From Clostridia bacterium (GTDB lineage: Bacteria > Bacillota > Clostridia > Oscillospirales > CAG-272): a stretch of 64,000 nt of DNA. The stretch lies in contig JAFTKO010000014.1 in the NCBI GenBank assembly GCA_017453205.1, forward strand, positions 1 to 64,000. Reading direction: 5' to 3'. Position 1 is the first letter of the stretch; every line of letters begins with the position of its first letter. The translations under genes were made by a program, and so were the position numbers. Of the stretch, positions 34,871 to 43,493 are shown piece after piece. The notes beneath the pieces are model-generated. The model did not search any database. It had not been told where the DNA came from and saw only the letters and a list, made by a program, of their open reading frames with translations.

Positions 34871-36053
34871 GGAGATCCTCCCCTCTGTAACGGGCAATGG
34901 CGGCGCAGTCCTTGTCGCCTCTGCCGGATATGGTGATAACGATGATCTTGTCTTTTCCCATCGTGGGTGCAAGCTTGATGGCGTGCGCGACAGCGTGTGC
35001 CGACTCGATTGCGGGGATGATCCCCTCGGTTTTTGCCAAATATTCAAAGGCGTTTACAGCCTCGTCATCGGTGATCGGAACATATTCGGCTCTGCCGATG
35101 TCATAAAGATGCGCATGCTCGGGACCGACGCCGGGATAATCCAGTCCTGCAGAGATCGAGTAGACGGGAGCGATCTGTCCGTCCTTATCTTGACAGAAAT
35201 AGGATTTCATACCGTGGAAGATGCCAAGTCTACCGGTGGCAATGGTCGCCGCTGTCTCAAAGGAATCAATACCGCGTCCGGCCGCCTCACAGCCGATCAG
35301 TCTGACATCCTTATCCTCGATAAAATGATAGAAGCTGCCGATGGCGTTGGAGCCGCCGCCGACGCACGCGATGACCGCGTCGGGAAGTCTGCCCTCTTTG
35401 GCAAGGAGCTGTTCCTTGATCTCCTTGGAGATGACCGCTTGAAAATCGCGCACGATGGTTGGGAACGGATGCGGTCCCATGACCGATCCGAGGCAGTAGT
35501 GAGTATCGGAAATTCTTGAAGTCCACTCACGCATTGCCTCCGAAACCGCATCTTTGAGAGTTGCAGTGCCTGTCTTTACGGGAATGACCTCGGCGCCGAG
35601 CAGACGCATACGGTAGACGTTGAGCGCTTGCCGTTTGGTATCCTCCTCTCCCATAAAGACCACGCACTCCATGCCCATCAGCGCGGCGGCGGTCGCCGTA
35701 GCGACACCGTGCTGACCTGCGCCCGTCTCGGCGATCAGACGGGTCTTACCCATTTTTTTGGCAAGGAGCGCTTGACCGAGCACATTGTTGATCTTGTGCG
35801 CACCCGTGTGGTTCAAATCTTCCCGTTTGAGATAAATTTTTGCACCGCCGAGCTCCTTTGTCATCTTTTCGGCGTAGTAAAGCCTTGACGGTCTGCCCGC
35901 GTATTCATTAAAAAGCTCTGCCAGCTCCCTTTGAAATGCGGGATCGTTTTTATAACGGTGATAGGCTTCCTCCAGCTCGATCACGGCATTCATCAAGGTC
36001 TCGGGGATATACTGCCCGCCGTGAATGCCAAAGCGTCCGTTTGGATTTGTCAT
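34863..36053 (-). CDS. trpB: Tryptophan synthase beta chain
   Basis: 396 aa. PLP enzyme that condenses indole with serine. The PLP lysine lies in [15 protein letters not shown] (HK), the glycine-rich phosphate-binding loop in [10 protein letters not shown], and the [14 protein letters not shown] segment contacts serine. This is the TrpB1 type that pairs with TrpA. It overlaps trpF by the ATGA quadruplet at 36050-36053. Confidence 0.98.
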   Translation of the reverse strand: MTNPNGRFGIHGGQYIPETLMNAVIELEEAYHRYKNDPAFQRELAELFNEYAGRPSRLYYAEKMTKELGGAKIYLKREDLNHTGAHKINNVLGQALLAKKMGKTRLIAETGAGQHGVATATAAALMGMECVVFMGEEDTKRQALNVYRMRLLGAEVIPVKTGTATLKDAVSEAMREWTSRISDTHYCLGSVMGPHPFPTIVRDFQAVISKEIKEQLLAKEGRLPDAVIACVGGGSNAIGSFYHFIEDKDVRLIGCEAAGRGIDSFETAATIATGRLGIFHGMKSYFCQDKDGQIAPVYSISAGLDYPGVGPEHAHLYDIGRAEYVPITDDEAVNAFEYLAKTEGIIPAIESAHAVAHAIKLAPTMGKDKIIVITISGRGDKDCAAIARYRGEDLHE

Positions 36054-36658
36054 AGTGTTTCTTCCTTTCTCACGGCACAGACAAATGCCGCCATTCTGTT
36101 TTTATCCTTATACCCATCGTGCTCAACGCCCGAGCTGACGTCAACCGCATATGGGTGCCATGTTTTGATTGCTTCGCTCACATTCTCCGCGTCAAGTCCA
36201 CCCGCCAGAAAATACGGCCGTTGGATCATTTTGATCAGTGACCAATCAAATACCATTCCCGTACCCGCGCCCGAATCCAAAAGCACATAGTCGGCTTGGC
36301 TTTGGTTGACTTTTACCGCGTCTTGCACGGTTTCCACGCGAAACGCCTTGATGATCGGCTGATCGGTAAGTGTGCGCAATTCTTTGATATATTCTTCGGT
36401 TTCGGTTCCGTGCAATTGCGCGATATCGATCACACGCTTTGTCAAAAGCGCGGCAACCTTTTGAGGCGCCTCATTGACGAACACGCCCACCGCTTGAATG
36501 CCCGAGGCAAGCATGCCTTTCAGCTCTGCCGCTTTTTCGGGCGACACATACCGCCGACTTTTCGGAGCAAACACAAAACCGATATATTCGGGGCGAAGCT
36601 CGTTTGCCGCTTCAAGATCACAAGCACGGGAGAGACCGCAAAGCTTTATTTTTGTCAT
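36050..36658 (-). CDS. trpF: Phosphoribosylanthranilate isomerase
   Basis: 202 aa. Amadori isomerisation of PRA to CdRP. Motifs: [16 protein letters not shown] with the catalytic Cys, and LLDSGAGTG and [15 protein letters not shown] for phosphate binding. VDVSSGVE carries the other conserved acidic residue. ATGA overlaps at both ends with neighbours. Confidence 0.96.
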   Translation of the reverse strand: MTKIKLCGLSRACDLEAANELRPEYIGFVFAPKSRRYVSPEKAAELKGMLASGIQAVGVFVNEAPQKVAALLTKRVIDIAQLHGTETEEYIKELRTLTDQPIIKAFRVETVQDAVKVNQSQADYVLLDSGAGTGMVFDWSLIKMIQRPYFLAGGLDAENVSEAIKTWHPYAVDVSSGVEHDGYKDKNRMAAFVCAVRKEETL

Positions 36659-37437
36659 AATGCCCCCCGCAATTCCGCAAGCTTGGCTTTTTTGTCGGAT
36701 GCTCTCATCAGCGTTTCGCCGACCAGCACCGCATCTGCACCGATCTCGCGCAAGCGTGCCACATCCTCGGCGTCACGCACACCGCTTTCGGAAACAAATA
36801 TGACGTTGTTCGGTATCAGTGCACGAAGCTTACGGCTGTTTTCGGTATCCACCGTAAAATCCTTGAGGTTTCGATTGTTGACGCCAATGATGCGTGCGCT
36901 CGCTTGGACGGCGATCCTTACCTCATCCTCGTCATGCGCCTCCACCAATGCGGAAAGCCCCAGGGTATCGCAAATTTCGAGATATGCTTTGATCTGTTTC
37001 TCGCACAGGATCGAGCAGATCAGCAAAACCGCCGATGCCCCCAAAAGCTTTGCCTCGTAGATCATATATTCATCGACCGTAAAGTCCTTGCGCAGACAAG
37101 GAACCGAAACCGCGTTTGCGATCTCGCGAAGATACACGTCACTGCCGAGGAACCATTTGGGCTCGGTCAGCACCGAGATACAATCTGCGCCCGCCGCCTC
37201 GTAATCCTCGGCAATTTGCAAATACGCGAAATCGGGGGCAATCAGTCCTTTGGAGGGCGATGCCTTTTTACATTCGCAGATAAACGAAATGCCATCCTTT
37301 TTCAGCGCCCTTTCAAAAGCAAAATTCCCTCTCGGTAAAGACAGCGCCCGCTGTTTGATCTCATCCGGCGGTATTTTCTTTTTTGCCTCGGCAACCCGCT
37401 CACGTGCGTAATCGGCAAGCTGATCAAGGATCGTCAT
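36655..37437 (-). CDS. trpC: Indole-3-glycerol phosphate synthase
   Basis: 260 aa. Closes the pyrrole ring to form indole-glycerol phosphate. Motifs: [12 protein letters not shown] (catalytic Lys, phosphate binding), [45 protein letters not shown] and [14 protein letters not shown]. Monofunctional (no TrpF fusion). ATGA overlaps with trpF and trpD. Confidence 0.97.
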   Translation of the reverse strand: MTILDQLADYARERVAEAKKKIPPDEIKQRALSLPRGNFAFERALKKDGISFICECKKASPSKGLIAPDFAYLQIAEDYEAAGADCISVLTEPKWFLGSDVYLREIANAVSVPCLRKDFTVDEYMIYEAKLLGASAVLLICSILCEKQIKAYLEICDTLGLSALVEAHDEDEVRIAVQASARIIGVNNRNLKDFTVDTENSRKLRALIPNNVIFVSESGVRDAEDVARLREIGADAVLVGETLMRASDKKAKLAELRGAL

Positions 37438-38465
37438 GCGTCTGCCTCCAAACGGTTGCTGACCGCAATCAGCTTGTGCAGAGTTTCAAGTGCCTTGCCC
37501 GCGTCGATCAACTCCGCCGCAAGCGCAATCCCGTCCCTCATGCTTTCCGCCTTTCCGCCGAGATAGAGTGCGGCGCCCGCGTTCATGAGCACTGCATTTC
37601 TCTTATGACCTTTCTCACCATTCAGAATATCGAGCGTGATCTTGGCATTTTCCTCGGGGGTACCACCGACAAGATCGGCTTTACTGCAACGCGCAAAGCC
37701 AAACTCCTCGGGTGTGAACACATAGGATTTGAACCAACCGTCCTTGAACTCACAAACGGTAGTGGGGGCGCTCATGGAGATCTCATCGAGCTTATCCCGT
37801 CCGTACACCACCATGCCGCGCTTGACACCGAGGTTGATCAGCACCTGTGCAAGCGGCTCAACCAAATATTCGTCGTACACACCGAGTAACTGCAACTTCG
37901 GACTTCCCGGGTTGGTCAGCGGGCCGAGAATATTGAATACGGTACGGAAGCCCAGCTCCTTGCGGATGGCGCCGACATACTTCATGGATGTGTGATACTT
38001 TTGTGCGAAGAAAAAGCACATTCCCACATTCCTCAACAGCTCGATACATTTTTCGGGGCTTTGCTGAATATTCACACCGAGTGCCTCAAGGCAATCTGCT
38101 GTGCCGCACTGAGAGGATGCGGCGCGGTTGCCGTGCTTGGCGACCTTCATCCCCCCTGCCGCCGCAACAAGTGCGGAGGTGGTGGAAATATTGAAGCTAT
38201 GGGCGCCGTCACCGCCTGTGCCGACGATCTCAAAGAGCTCCATGTCGGTCTTGACCTTGGTGGCATGGTCTCTCATGGCGGCGGCACAGCCCGCAATCTC
38301 GTCGGTCGTTTCGGCTCGGGCGCTTTTGGTGGAAAGTGCCGCGAGAAATGCGGCGTTTTGTGTCGCGGTGGTCTCCCCGCTCATGATCTCGTTCATCACG
38401 GTATATGCCTCATGATAAGTGAGATCCTCTTTATTTACGATCTTTACAATGGCTTCTTTAATCAT
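37434..38465 (-). CDS. trpD: Anthranilate phosphoribosyltransferase
   Basis: 343 aa. Transfers phosphoribosyl from PRPP to anthranilate. Motifs: [25 protein letters not shown] (PRPP loop), [32 protein letters not shown] (anthranilate side) and the metal motif GRDKLDEIS. Three bases separate it from trpG. Good AGGAGATATGAGCC ribosome site. Confidence 0.97.
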   Translation of the reverse strand: MIKEAIVKIVNKEDLTYHEAYTVMNEIMSGETTATQNAAFLAALSTKSARAETTDEIAGCAAAMRDHATKVKTDMELFEIVGTGGDGAHSFNISTTSALVAAAGGMKVAKHGNRAASSQCGTADCLEALGVNIQQSPEKCIELLRNVGMCFFFAQKYHTSMKYVGAIRKELGFRTVFNILGPLTNPGSPKLQLLGVYDEYLVEPLAQVLINLGVKRGMVVYGRDKLDEISMSAPTTVCEFKDGWFKSYVFTPEEFGFARCSKADLVGGTPEENAKITLDILNGEKGHKRNAVLMNAGAALYLGGKAESMRDGIALAAELIDAGKALETLHKLIAVSNRLEADA

Positions 38466-38468
38466 GGC

Positions 38469-39038
38469 TCATATCTCCTGTATGAAATTCTTTAGCATCT
38501 GTTTCCCATCGGGGGTCATAATCGACTCGGGATGGAACTGCACGCCATAGATGGGATATTCCGTATGCTGTACTGCCATCACCTCGCCGTCGGCAGTAAG
38601 CGCGGTCACTTTTAAGCATGCGGGAATGGTTGCGGGATCGGCGGCAAGGGAATGATACCTCGCAACAGGGGCGACTTTTGGACAATTCCGAAATAACAGG
38701 CAATCGGGGTCAAAGGTCACGTCCGACTGTTTTCCGTGCATCAACTGCTTGGCATATGTGACCGTGGCACCAAACGCCGCACAGATGGCTTGATGTCCGA
38801 GACAAACACCGAGGATCGGTATTTTTTTGCCAAGTGTTTTTGCCGTCTCTATAATCACCCCTGCCTCCTCCGGTCTGCCGGGACCGGGGGAAAGAATGAT
38901 GCGGTCGGGGCAGAGATTTTCGATCTCCGCCACTGTCATCTCGTCGTTGCGGATGACCTTGATATTCGACTCGATCTCGCCGATAAGCTGAAAGAGATTA
39001 TAAGAAAAGCTGTCATAGTTATCGATCAGTAAAATCAT
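38469..39038 (-). CDS. trpG: Anthranilate synthase glutamine amidotransferase subunit
   Basis: 189 aa from ATG 39038. Class I amidotransferase that feeds ammonia to TrpE. Motifs: IDNYDSFSYN at the start, LSPGPGRPEEAG, nucleophile Cys in GVCLGHQAI, and the His-Glu pair in VQFHPESIMT. Could also serve p-aminobenzoate synthesis, as in other Gram-positives. Start overlaps the trpE stop by ATGA. Confidence 0.96.
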   Translation of the reverse strand: MILLIDNYDSFSYNLFQLIGEIESNIKVIRNDEMTVAEIENLCPDRIILSPGPGRPEEAGVIIETAKTLGKKIPILGVCLGHQAICAAFGATVTYAKQLMHGKQSDVTFDPDCLLFRNCPKVAPVARYHSLAADPATIPACLKVTALTADGEVMAVQHTEYPIYGVQFHPESIMTPDGKQMLKNFIQEI

Positions 39039-40501
39039 AGATCCGCCTCCTCTGCCTGTTTCAATGCATGGATGACTGCTTTTGCTTTGTTTAGACATTC
39101 TTCAAATTCCTTTTCGGGAACAGAGTCGGCAACGATGCCCGCACCACTCCGCACAAACACCTTACCGTTCTTTTGATAGGCAATGCGAATGGCGATGCAG
39201 GTATCCATATTTCCCGTAAAATCAATATATCCGATGGCGCCGCCGTAGATACCGCGCTTGTTGTTTTCCAGCTTGCCGATGAGCTGACAAGCTCTGATTT
39301 TGGGCGCTCCCGACAGGGTCCCCGCGGGAAGCACCGCTTCGATGGCATCCAAAGCGTCGCGGTCATCCCGAATTTCGCTCCGCACCGTAGAACCGATGTG
39401 CATCACATGAGAATACCGCTCGATGGAATGGAGCTTTTCGACCTGCACCGTGCCGAATTTGCTGATCTTGCCAAGGTCGTTCCGTCCGAGATCGACCAGC
39501 ATATTGTGCTCGGCAAGCTCCTTTTCATCCGCAAGCAGCTCGGTTTCCAACGCTTTGTCCTCTTCTTCGGTCCTGCCGCGCGGTCGGGTGCCCGCAAGCG
39601 GAAAGGTATGGAGGACGCCGTTTTCCAGCTTTACCAGTGTTTCGGGCGATGCCCCCGCGACCTCAACATCCGTACCCGAGAAATAAAACATATAGGGCGA
39701 CGGATTGACAGTTCGCAAAATACGGTAGGTGTTCAAGAGACTTCCCTCAAAGGGAGCGCTGAGGCGATTGGAAAGCACAATTTGAAAGATGTCCCCCTCA
39801 CGGATATGGTGCTTTGCTTTTTCCACCATGCCGCAATAGGTCTCCTTGTCAAACAGCGGTGTGACCTCGCCCGTCAGATGTCCGCTCGGCTCCTCCTTTT
39901 TCTTGCCGTGGCGGAGAAGCTCGACAAGCTGTTCCAGCTCCATAACCGATTTGTTGTACCCCGTTTCGGGATCGTCGAGCGGCATATTGACTATGAGGAT
40001 GATTTTTTGACGGAAGTTATCAAAGGCAATGACCTTATCAAACAGCATCAAGTCAACGTCCTTGAACGCCTCCGTATCCTGCACCTCGGTTCTGACGGTC
40101 GGCTCACTGTATCCGAGATAATCGTAAGAGAAGTATCCGACCAGGCCCCCCGTAAAGGACGGGAGATAGTCAAACCGTGGGCTTTGATAATCGGCAAGGA
40201 TCTGACGAAGGAAATCCGATGGATTTTGCGTTTGGAATTTGATATTTCCTGCTTTCATTTCCCCTCCCGCACAGGTGATCTCCATTTTCGGATCAAACCC
40301 GAGGAAGGTATAGCGCCCCCATTTTTCTCTCTCCGCGACCGACTCCAGCATATAACAGTGCGTCGATATATTTTTCAAAATCTTCATCGCCTCGATGGGC
40401 GTTGTAATGTCCGACAAAATTTCACAGCTGACGGGCAGGACTTGATATTTCCCCGTTTCGGCGATCCTTTTGACCTCATCCAAGCTCGGTTGTACTCTCA
40501 C
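39035..40501 (-). CDS. trpE: Anthranilate synthase component I
   Basis: 488 aa. Makes anthranilate from chorismate. The N-terminal half has the LES-VAEREKWGRYTFLG feedback region (LLES-like Trp-binding motif, here MLES). The C-terminal half has VGYFSYDYLGY, FQIVLSNRL, GTRPRGRT, EHNMLVDLGRNDLG, LPAGTLSGAPKIRA and RSGAGIVADSVPEKEFEE, all standard chorismate-enzyme motifs. The start is GTG 40501 with GGAGG 8 nt upstream. First gene of the operon, behind a T-box leader and a second terminator. Confidence 0.96.
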   Translation of the reverse strand: MRVQPSLDEVKRIAETGKYQVLPVSCEILSDITTPIEAMKILKNISTHCYMLESVAEREKWGRYTFLGFDPKMEITCAGGEMKAGNIKFQTQNPSDFLRQILADYQSPRFDYLPSFTGGLVGYFSYDYLGYSEPTVRTEVQDTEAFKDVDLMLFDKVIAFDNFRQKIILIVNMPLDDPETGYNKSVMELEQLVELLRHGKKKEEPSGHLTGEVTPLFDKETYCGMVEKAKHHIREGDIFQIVLSNRLSAPFEGSLLNTYRILRTVNPSPYMFYFSGTDVEVAGASPETLVKLENGVLHTFPLAGTRPRGRTEEEDKALETELLADEKELAEHNMLVDLGRNDLGKISKFGTVQVEKLHSIERYSHVMHIGSTVRSEIRDDRDALDAIEAVLPAGTLSGAPKIRACQLIGKLENNKRGIYGGAIGYIDFTGNMDTCIAIRIAYQKNGKVFVRSGAGIVADSVPEKEFEECLNKAKAVIHALKQAEEADL

Positions 40502-40513
40502 AGCACTTACCTC

Positions 40514-40555
40514 CAAAACAAAAATACTCCTTTGACCTCTCTGCCAAAGGAGTAT
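40514..40555 (-). terminator. Second intrinsic terminator, abutting the trpE ribosome site
   Basis: Minus strand arms atactcctttg and caaaggagtat (perfect 11 bp, 10-nt loop) followed by TTTTTGTTTT, then immediately GGAGG of trpE. It lies downstream of, and separate from, the T-box terminator, and is followed by the same T-tract sequence. Confidence 0.85.
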
Positions 40556-40562
40556 GCTCCAT

Positions 40563-40858
40563 AAAACAAAAATACCCTTGACAGAAATATCGCTTCCGTC
40601 AAGGACGAACGGTTCCAAAACCATCCGCGGTGCCACCTTGATTCATAACCGATACGGTTATGCGCTTGCGGGATACCAACATATCCCCGGCAACTGACGT
40701 ATGCCCACACGTTGCAGAATACTCGGCACAGGCTCTTCCCGTGCTTTTGACTGCACCCTCAGCGGTCCATTTGTAAGACAGTTTCTAACCCGACTCTCAG
40801 CACTGCGGGCTCTCTGTGTAGTCTTTTCTTACGTTATCTCCGCTTCAACGGTTTGTGA
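40563..40858 (-). ncRNA. Tryptophan T-box riboswitch with terminator
   Basis: Minus strand. The T-box core GGTGGCACCGCGGAT pairs in the antiterminator with TTCGTCC; between them lies a ggtt-ttgg-aacc hairpin. A stem III hairpin (ataaccg/cggttat) precedes it. The terminator is ccttgacgg.../ctgtcaagg (40604-40576) plus TATTTTTGTTTT. The likely specifier is TGG at 40769-40767, in aaaTGGacc, the Trp codon, consistent with trpE downstream. Uncharged tRNA-Trp would stabilise the antiterminator. Confidence 0.93.
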
Positions 40859-40865
40859 TGTTAAT

Positions 40866-40894
40866 AGTATAGCACCGTTTTTTTTCTTTGTCAA
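40866..40894 (-). promoter_or_regulatory. Promoter of the trp operon
   Basis: Minus strand TTGACA (40894-40889), 17-bp spacer, TATACT (40871-40866). Near-consensus sigma-A promoter starting the T-box leader. Confidence 0.88.
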
Positions 40895-41010
40895 TAGTTT
40901 TTTAAATTTTTTTAGGCAATTTAAAATCCGTGAATTTTACTCTTACAACATCTCCCCCAAAGTGCTCCATCATTCAAACATCGTTTAAAACAGACCGGCT
41001 CCGCAAAAAA

Positions 41011-41055
41011 GAAATGACCCTTGACTGCTTCTTTCTCGCAATCAAGGGTCATTTC
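41011..41055 (-). terminator. Terminator of the decayed gene
   Basis: Arms gaaatgacccttga and tcaagggtcatttc (perfect 14 bp); on the minus strand followed by TTTTTTGCGG. Its presence just after 41065 suggests the upstream frame was once a real gene. Confidence 0.8.
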
Positions 41056-41064
41056 TGCTCACTC

Positions 41065-41418
41065 TTAGTATCTAACATCTTTTGTTATCCTCTCTTTCTC
41101 GGTCTGCCTTTGCCACATTTCTACCATGCCCAAACACTTCCAAACTGATTTTCCCTCATGAGAACACTTTCTGTTTTTTGATGCGATCCTGTTGCAAAAG
41201 GCGAATTTCCGTTTTTCGACAAGGCGTTTCACACCCACCGGCAATTTGAACTGAACTTTTTCCTCCCTCACACTCACCAATCTATATCCATGCGTTACAC
41301 CGCCGTGTTTTTTGCCGGTTCGGGGGAACTCCGTTTTTTCGATCTTTTCATCAATCATCTCCGACACGATTTTCCAAAGCGATTGAAAACTCTAGTCTTT
41401 CAAAATTTACTTGCCCAT
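41065..41418 (-). pseudogene. Decayed small gene, possibly DUF961/YdcP-like ICE remnant
   Basis: ATG 41418 has a perfect GGAGG site but meets a stop after three codons. A neighbouring frame then reads GQVNFERLEFSIALENRVGDD and stops, and the original frame resumes as IDEKIEKTEFPRTGKKHGG...YRLVSVREEKVQFKLPVGVK to 41065. Two compensating indels would restore about 117 codons. The order LEF, G-Y-x-L-x-S-V, then V-x-x-P-x-x-x-x-K is like the DUF961 protein of Tn916/ICEBs1-type elements, but the match is loose. It could instead be an unrelated dead gene. Confidence 0.35.
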
Positions 41419-41621
41419 TGGACCGTACCTCCTTGCTTTCTACGCTTATATTATAGCACAACTTTTTGAATTTTGCAATTGGTAATTTGTAAGAAATCAA
41501 CAATATTTTTTTGTTTAAAACAGAGAAATTCCATTTCGACTGCAAATTTTTCTTTACAAAGCCGTAGAAACTGTGATATAATAATTTTATGGGCTTTCCG
41601 AAAAAAGCAAAATTTGTTTAT

Positions 41622-41664
41622 ACAAAAGCTCTCCCCCGCATCAAAGCAGGGGGAGAGCTTTTTG
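41622..41664 (-). terminator. Terminator of the locus B operon
   Basis: Arms aaaagctctccccc and gggggagagctttt (14 bp, 11-nt loop), 26 bp after the GH37 stop. Flanked by A/T runs, so it may work both ways. Confidence 0.9.
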
Positions 41665-41689
41665 TATGCTTCCATTACCTTTGCTTCTA

Positions 41690-42898
41690 TTACCTTTGTA
41701 AGAAATCACATAAAGCTTGGTAAACGCCCGCGGACCAGCCGATCATCGTCGGGGTACCGTATTCTCCGATTGCCTCATTGCTGCCAACGCGTACATTGTA
41801 CTTTTCCCAAAGATGATTTGTTTTTTCAAAGCAGATCTCGACAAGAGACACATACTTTTCGGCAATCCGCACGGCATCCGCGCCCCTGCCGCAATTGGCA
41901 AGCGCTTCACAGGCGATCAGCTGTAAGCACGCCCAACCGTTATCGGCGCCCCATTGAAAGTTTCCTTTGGCAGGCTCCGAGGCTTGGAGACCGAAATCCA
42001 GCTCCAAAGCGTGCAACAGCCCGTCGATTCCTTTTTGACAATCGGTAAGCCCTACAAAATACGGGAAGAAAGACGCACAGGATTTCAACCCGGAACACGT
42101 TCCCGTGACATAACAATAATCGTAAAAGATTCCGTCCTCGCCGCACATCAGTGAAATCATTTTTTCCTTTCGCTTCCGCGCTCTGTCAGCATAATATTCG
42201 CCTTCCGCGCCGCTCAAATGCTCGGACAAAAAGATCTCATCAAAGTACAGGAGTGCGTTGAGGTCCACGGCATTGTATTCATAGCAACGGCCGTCAAACC
42301 GACCGCAAAAATCCCAACCCGATTCCGCCTCCGCAAATACATTCTTTCCAAGGTATTCCCTGTCACCGCCACGAACGATCCCCGTGCGGTTCTCGTAAGA
42401 CCTCAGTGCGTCGAGGTAAGTAGCGGGATCGGCATCACAGGAATAACAGTTCAGTCCATTCGCCGCCTTTCTCCGTGTATCCCAAAACACAAGCTCCTTT
42501 TTGAGGGCGCGGATACCGTCCGCAAGTAAAGCGTCATCTCCCGTTGCCAGAAAATAATCTCTTAACATCAAACCGAAAAATGGCGGCTGTGAGCGATTGA
42601 GGAATACCTTCAGACTTCCGTTGGGAATAAACCCATAGGTATCAATCAAATAAATAAAATTGCGCAAATTGTTTGCAACACTATCACTTTTGCCCGATAG
42701 GAGCAGACCGCGGTTGGCAAAATACGTGTCCCAATAAAACATGCACTGAAAGGTGTTTTCCTCACACGGAACGGTGTAGGGATATGGCAAAAACAGCTTG
42801 CCGTCCGCCGACTCCGATGCCTCCTTTTCGGTAATGGTTCTGACCGTTTTCTCCCAGCCGTTCAAAATGTATTTTTTCAAGTGTTCGTTCATGGTCAT
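41690..42898 (-). CDS. Trehalase-like glycoside hydrolase, GH37 type
   Basis: 402 aa, shorter than typical trehalase (about 500-550). The (alpha/alpha)6 barrel motifs are present: FYWDTYFANRGLLLSGKSDSVANNLRNFIYLIDTYGFIPNG (GH37 signature 1), the acid Asp in ESGWDFCGRFDG, signature 2 in GNFQWGADNGWACLQ, and EKYNV holding the base Glu. No signal peptide, so it acts inside the cell on an imported sugar. Trehalose is the usual substrate, but the pairing with rhamnosidases and the short length leave room for another alpha-linked disaccharide. Last gene of locus B, 8 bp after the isomerase gene. Confidence 0.8.
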   Translation of the reverse strand: MTMNEHLKKYILNGWEKTVRTITEKEASESADGKLFLPYPYTVPCEENTFQCMFYWDTYFANRGLLLSGKSDSVANNLRNFIYLIDTYGFIPNGSLKVFLNRSQPPFFGLMLRDYFLATGDDALLADGIRALKKELVFWDTRRKAANGLNCYSCDADPATYLDALRSYENRTGIVRGGDREYLGKNVFAEAESGWDFCGRFDGRCYEYNAVDLNALLYFDEIFLSEHLSGAEGEYYADRARKRKEKMISLMCGEDGIFYDYCYVTGTCSGLKSCASFFPYFVGLTDCQKGIDGLLHALELDFGLQASEPAKGNFQWGADNGWACLQLIACEALANCGRGADAVRIAEKYVSLVEICFEKTNHLWEKYNVRVGSNEAIGEYGTPTMIGWSAGVYQALCDFLQR

Positions 42899-42906
42899 GC
42901 TTCAGC

Positions 42907-43479
42907 TTACTCCGGCTTGGTTTCCAATGTCAACGGATAATCGCCCAAGTGCTCGATACGGAAGCCGTTCTTTTTGTAGGCTTCATAATCAAACGCCTCG
43001 AGCTCATCGATGGCAAGCTTGTGGAACTCATAAAAGTTATGCCACCACCCGTACCCACTGCCCAGCTCGGCACCGAGGTAAGCATCGGCAATGTCACAGC
43101 CCATTTGCGGTGCAACATAGAACGCACCCATGGCGAGTACATTGACACCGTTGCCCGTAATGGCGCGAAGTGCGGCGGGAACGCTCTCCACAACACCCGC
43201 ATGTACATGTGGGCATTTGCTTGCCGCAATATGAATGCCCATTCCCGTACCGCAAAACAGCAGTGCGCGCTCAAAAATCCCCTCGGAGATCTGTGCACCG
43301 ACGCGCAGTCCCACACGATGGAACATGTTTTCACTGTCCTCCGTGTCGGGGTCGGTCACACCAAGGTCAGTAATCTTCCAGCCCTTGGCTTTCAAATGTG
43401 CCACAACCGCCTCTTTCAGCGGATATCCCGCAAAATCGGCTCCGACAACCAAATATTTATCCTTTACTGTTTTCATCAT
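42907..43479 (-). CDS. RpiB/LacA/LacB-family sugar-phosphate isomerase
   Basis: About 190 aa from ATG 43479. Family members isomerise ribose 5-phosphate, allose 6-phosphate or galactose 6-phosphate. Seen: VGADFAGYPLKEAVVAHLKAKGW (normally D-H-A-G; here the His is Phe), the Cys-containing FCGTGMGIHIAASK loop, and GNGVNVLAMGAF. A C-terminal extension of about 40 residues (WWHNFYEFHKLAIDELEAFDYEAY) exceeds normal RpiB length. The changed first motif and the glycosidase setting suggest a hexose or deoxyhexose derivative rather than ribose phosphate. GAGAGGAA precedes the start. Confidence 0.75.
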   Translation of the reverse strand: MMKTVKDKYLVVGADFAGYPLKEAVVAHLKAKGWKITDLGVTDPDTEDSENMFHRVGLRVGAQISEGIFERALLFCGTGMGIHIAASKCPHVHAGVVESVPAALRAITGNGVNVLAMGAFYVAPQMGCDIADAYLGAELGSGYGWWHNFYEFHKLAIDELEAFDYEAYKKNGFRIEHLGDYPLTLETKPE

Positions 43480-43493
43480 TTGTTCCTCTCTTT

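Larger units (their letters stand above)
40895..41689. other. Gene-poor interval between trp and locus B
   Basis: About 800 AT-rich bases. They hold a minus-strand terminator at 41011-41055, a decayed reading frame at 41065-41418, and the locus B terminator at 41622-41664. No intact gene could be supported. Confidence 0.6.

Noticed and set aside
40507-40710. 67-codon frame in the trp leader as a leader peptide
   Set aside because: It runs through the T-box and both terminators, lacks a ribosome site, and has no clustered Trp codons; the T-box explains the regulation.
41473-42048. 191-codon plus-strand frame overlapping the GH37 gene
   Set aside because: Antisense to a gene with clear catalytic motifs; no ribosome site.
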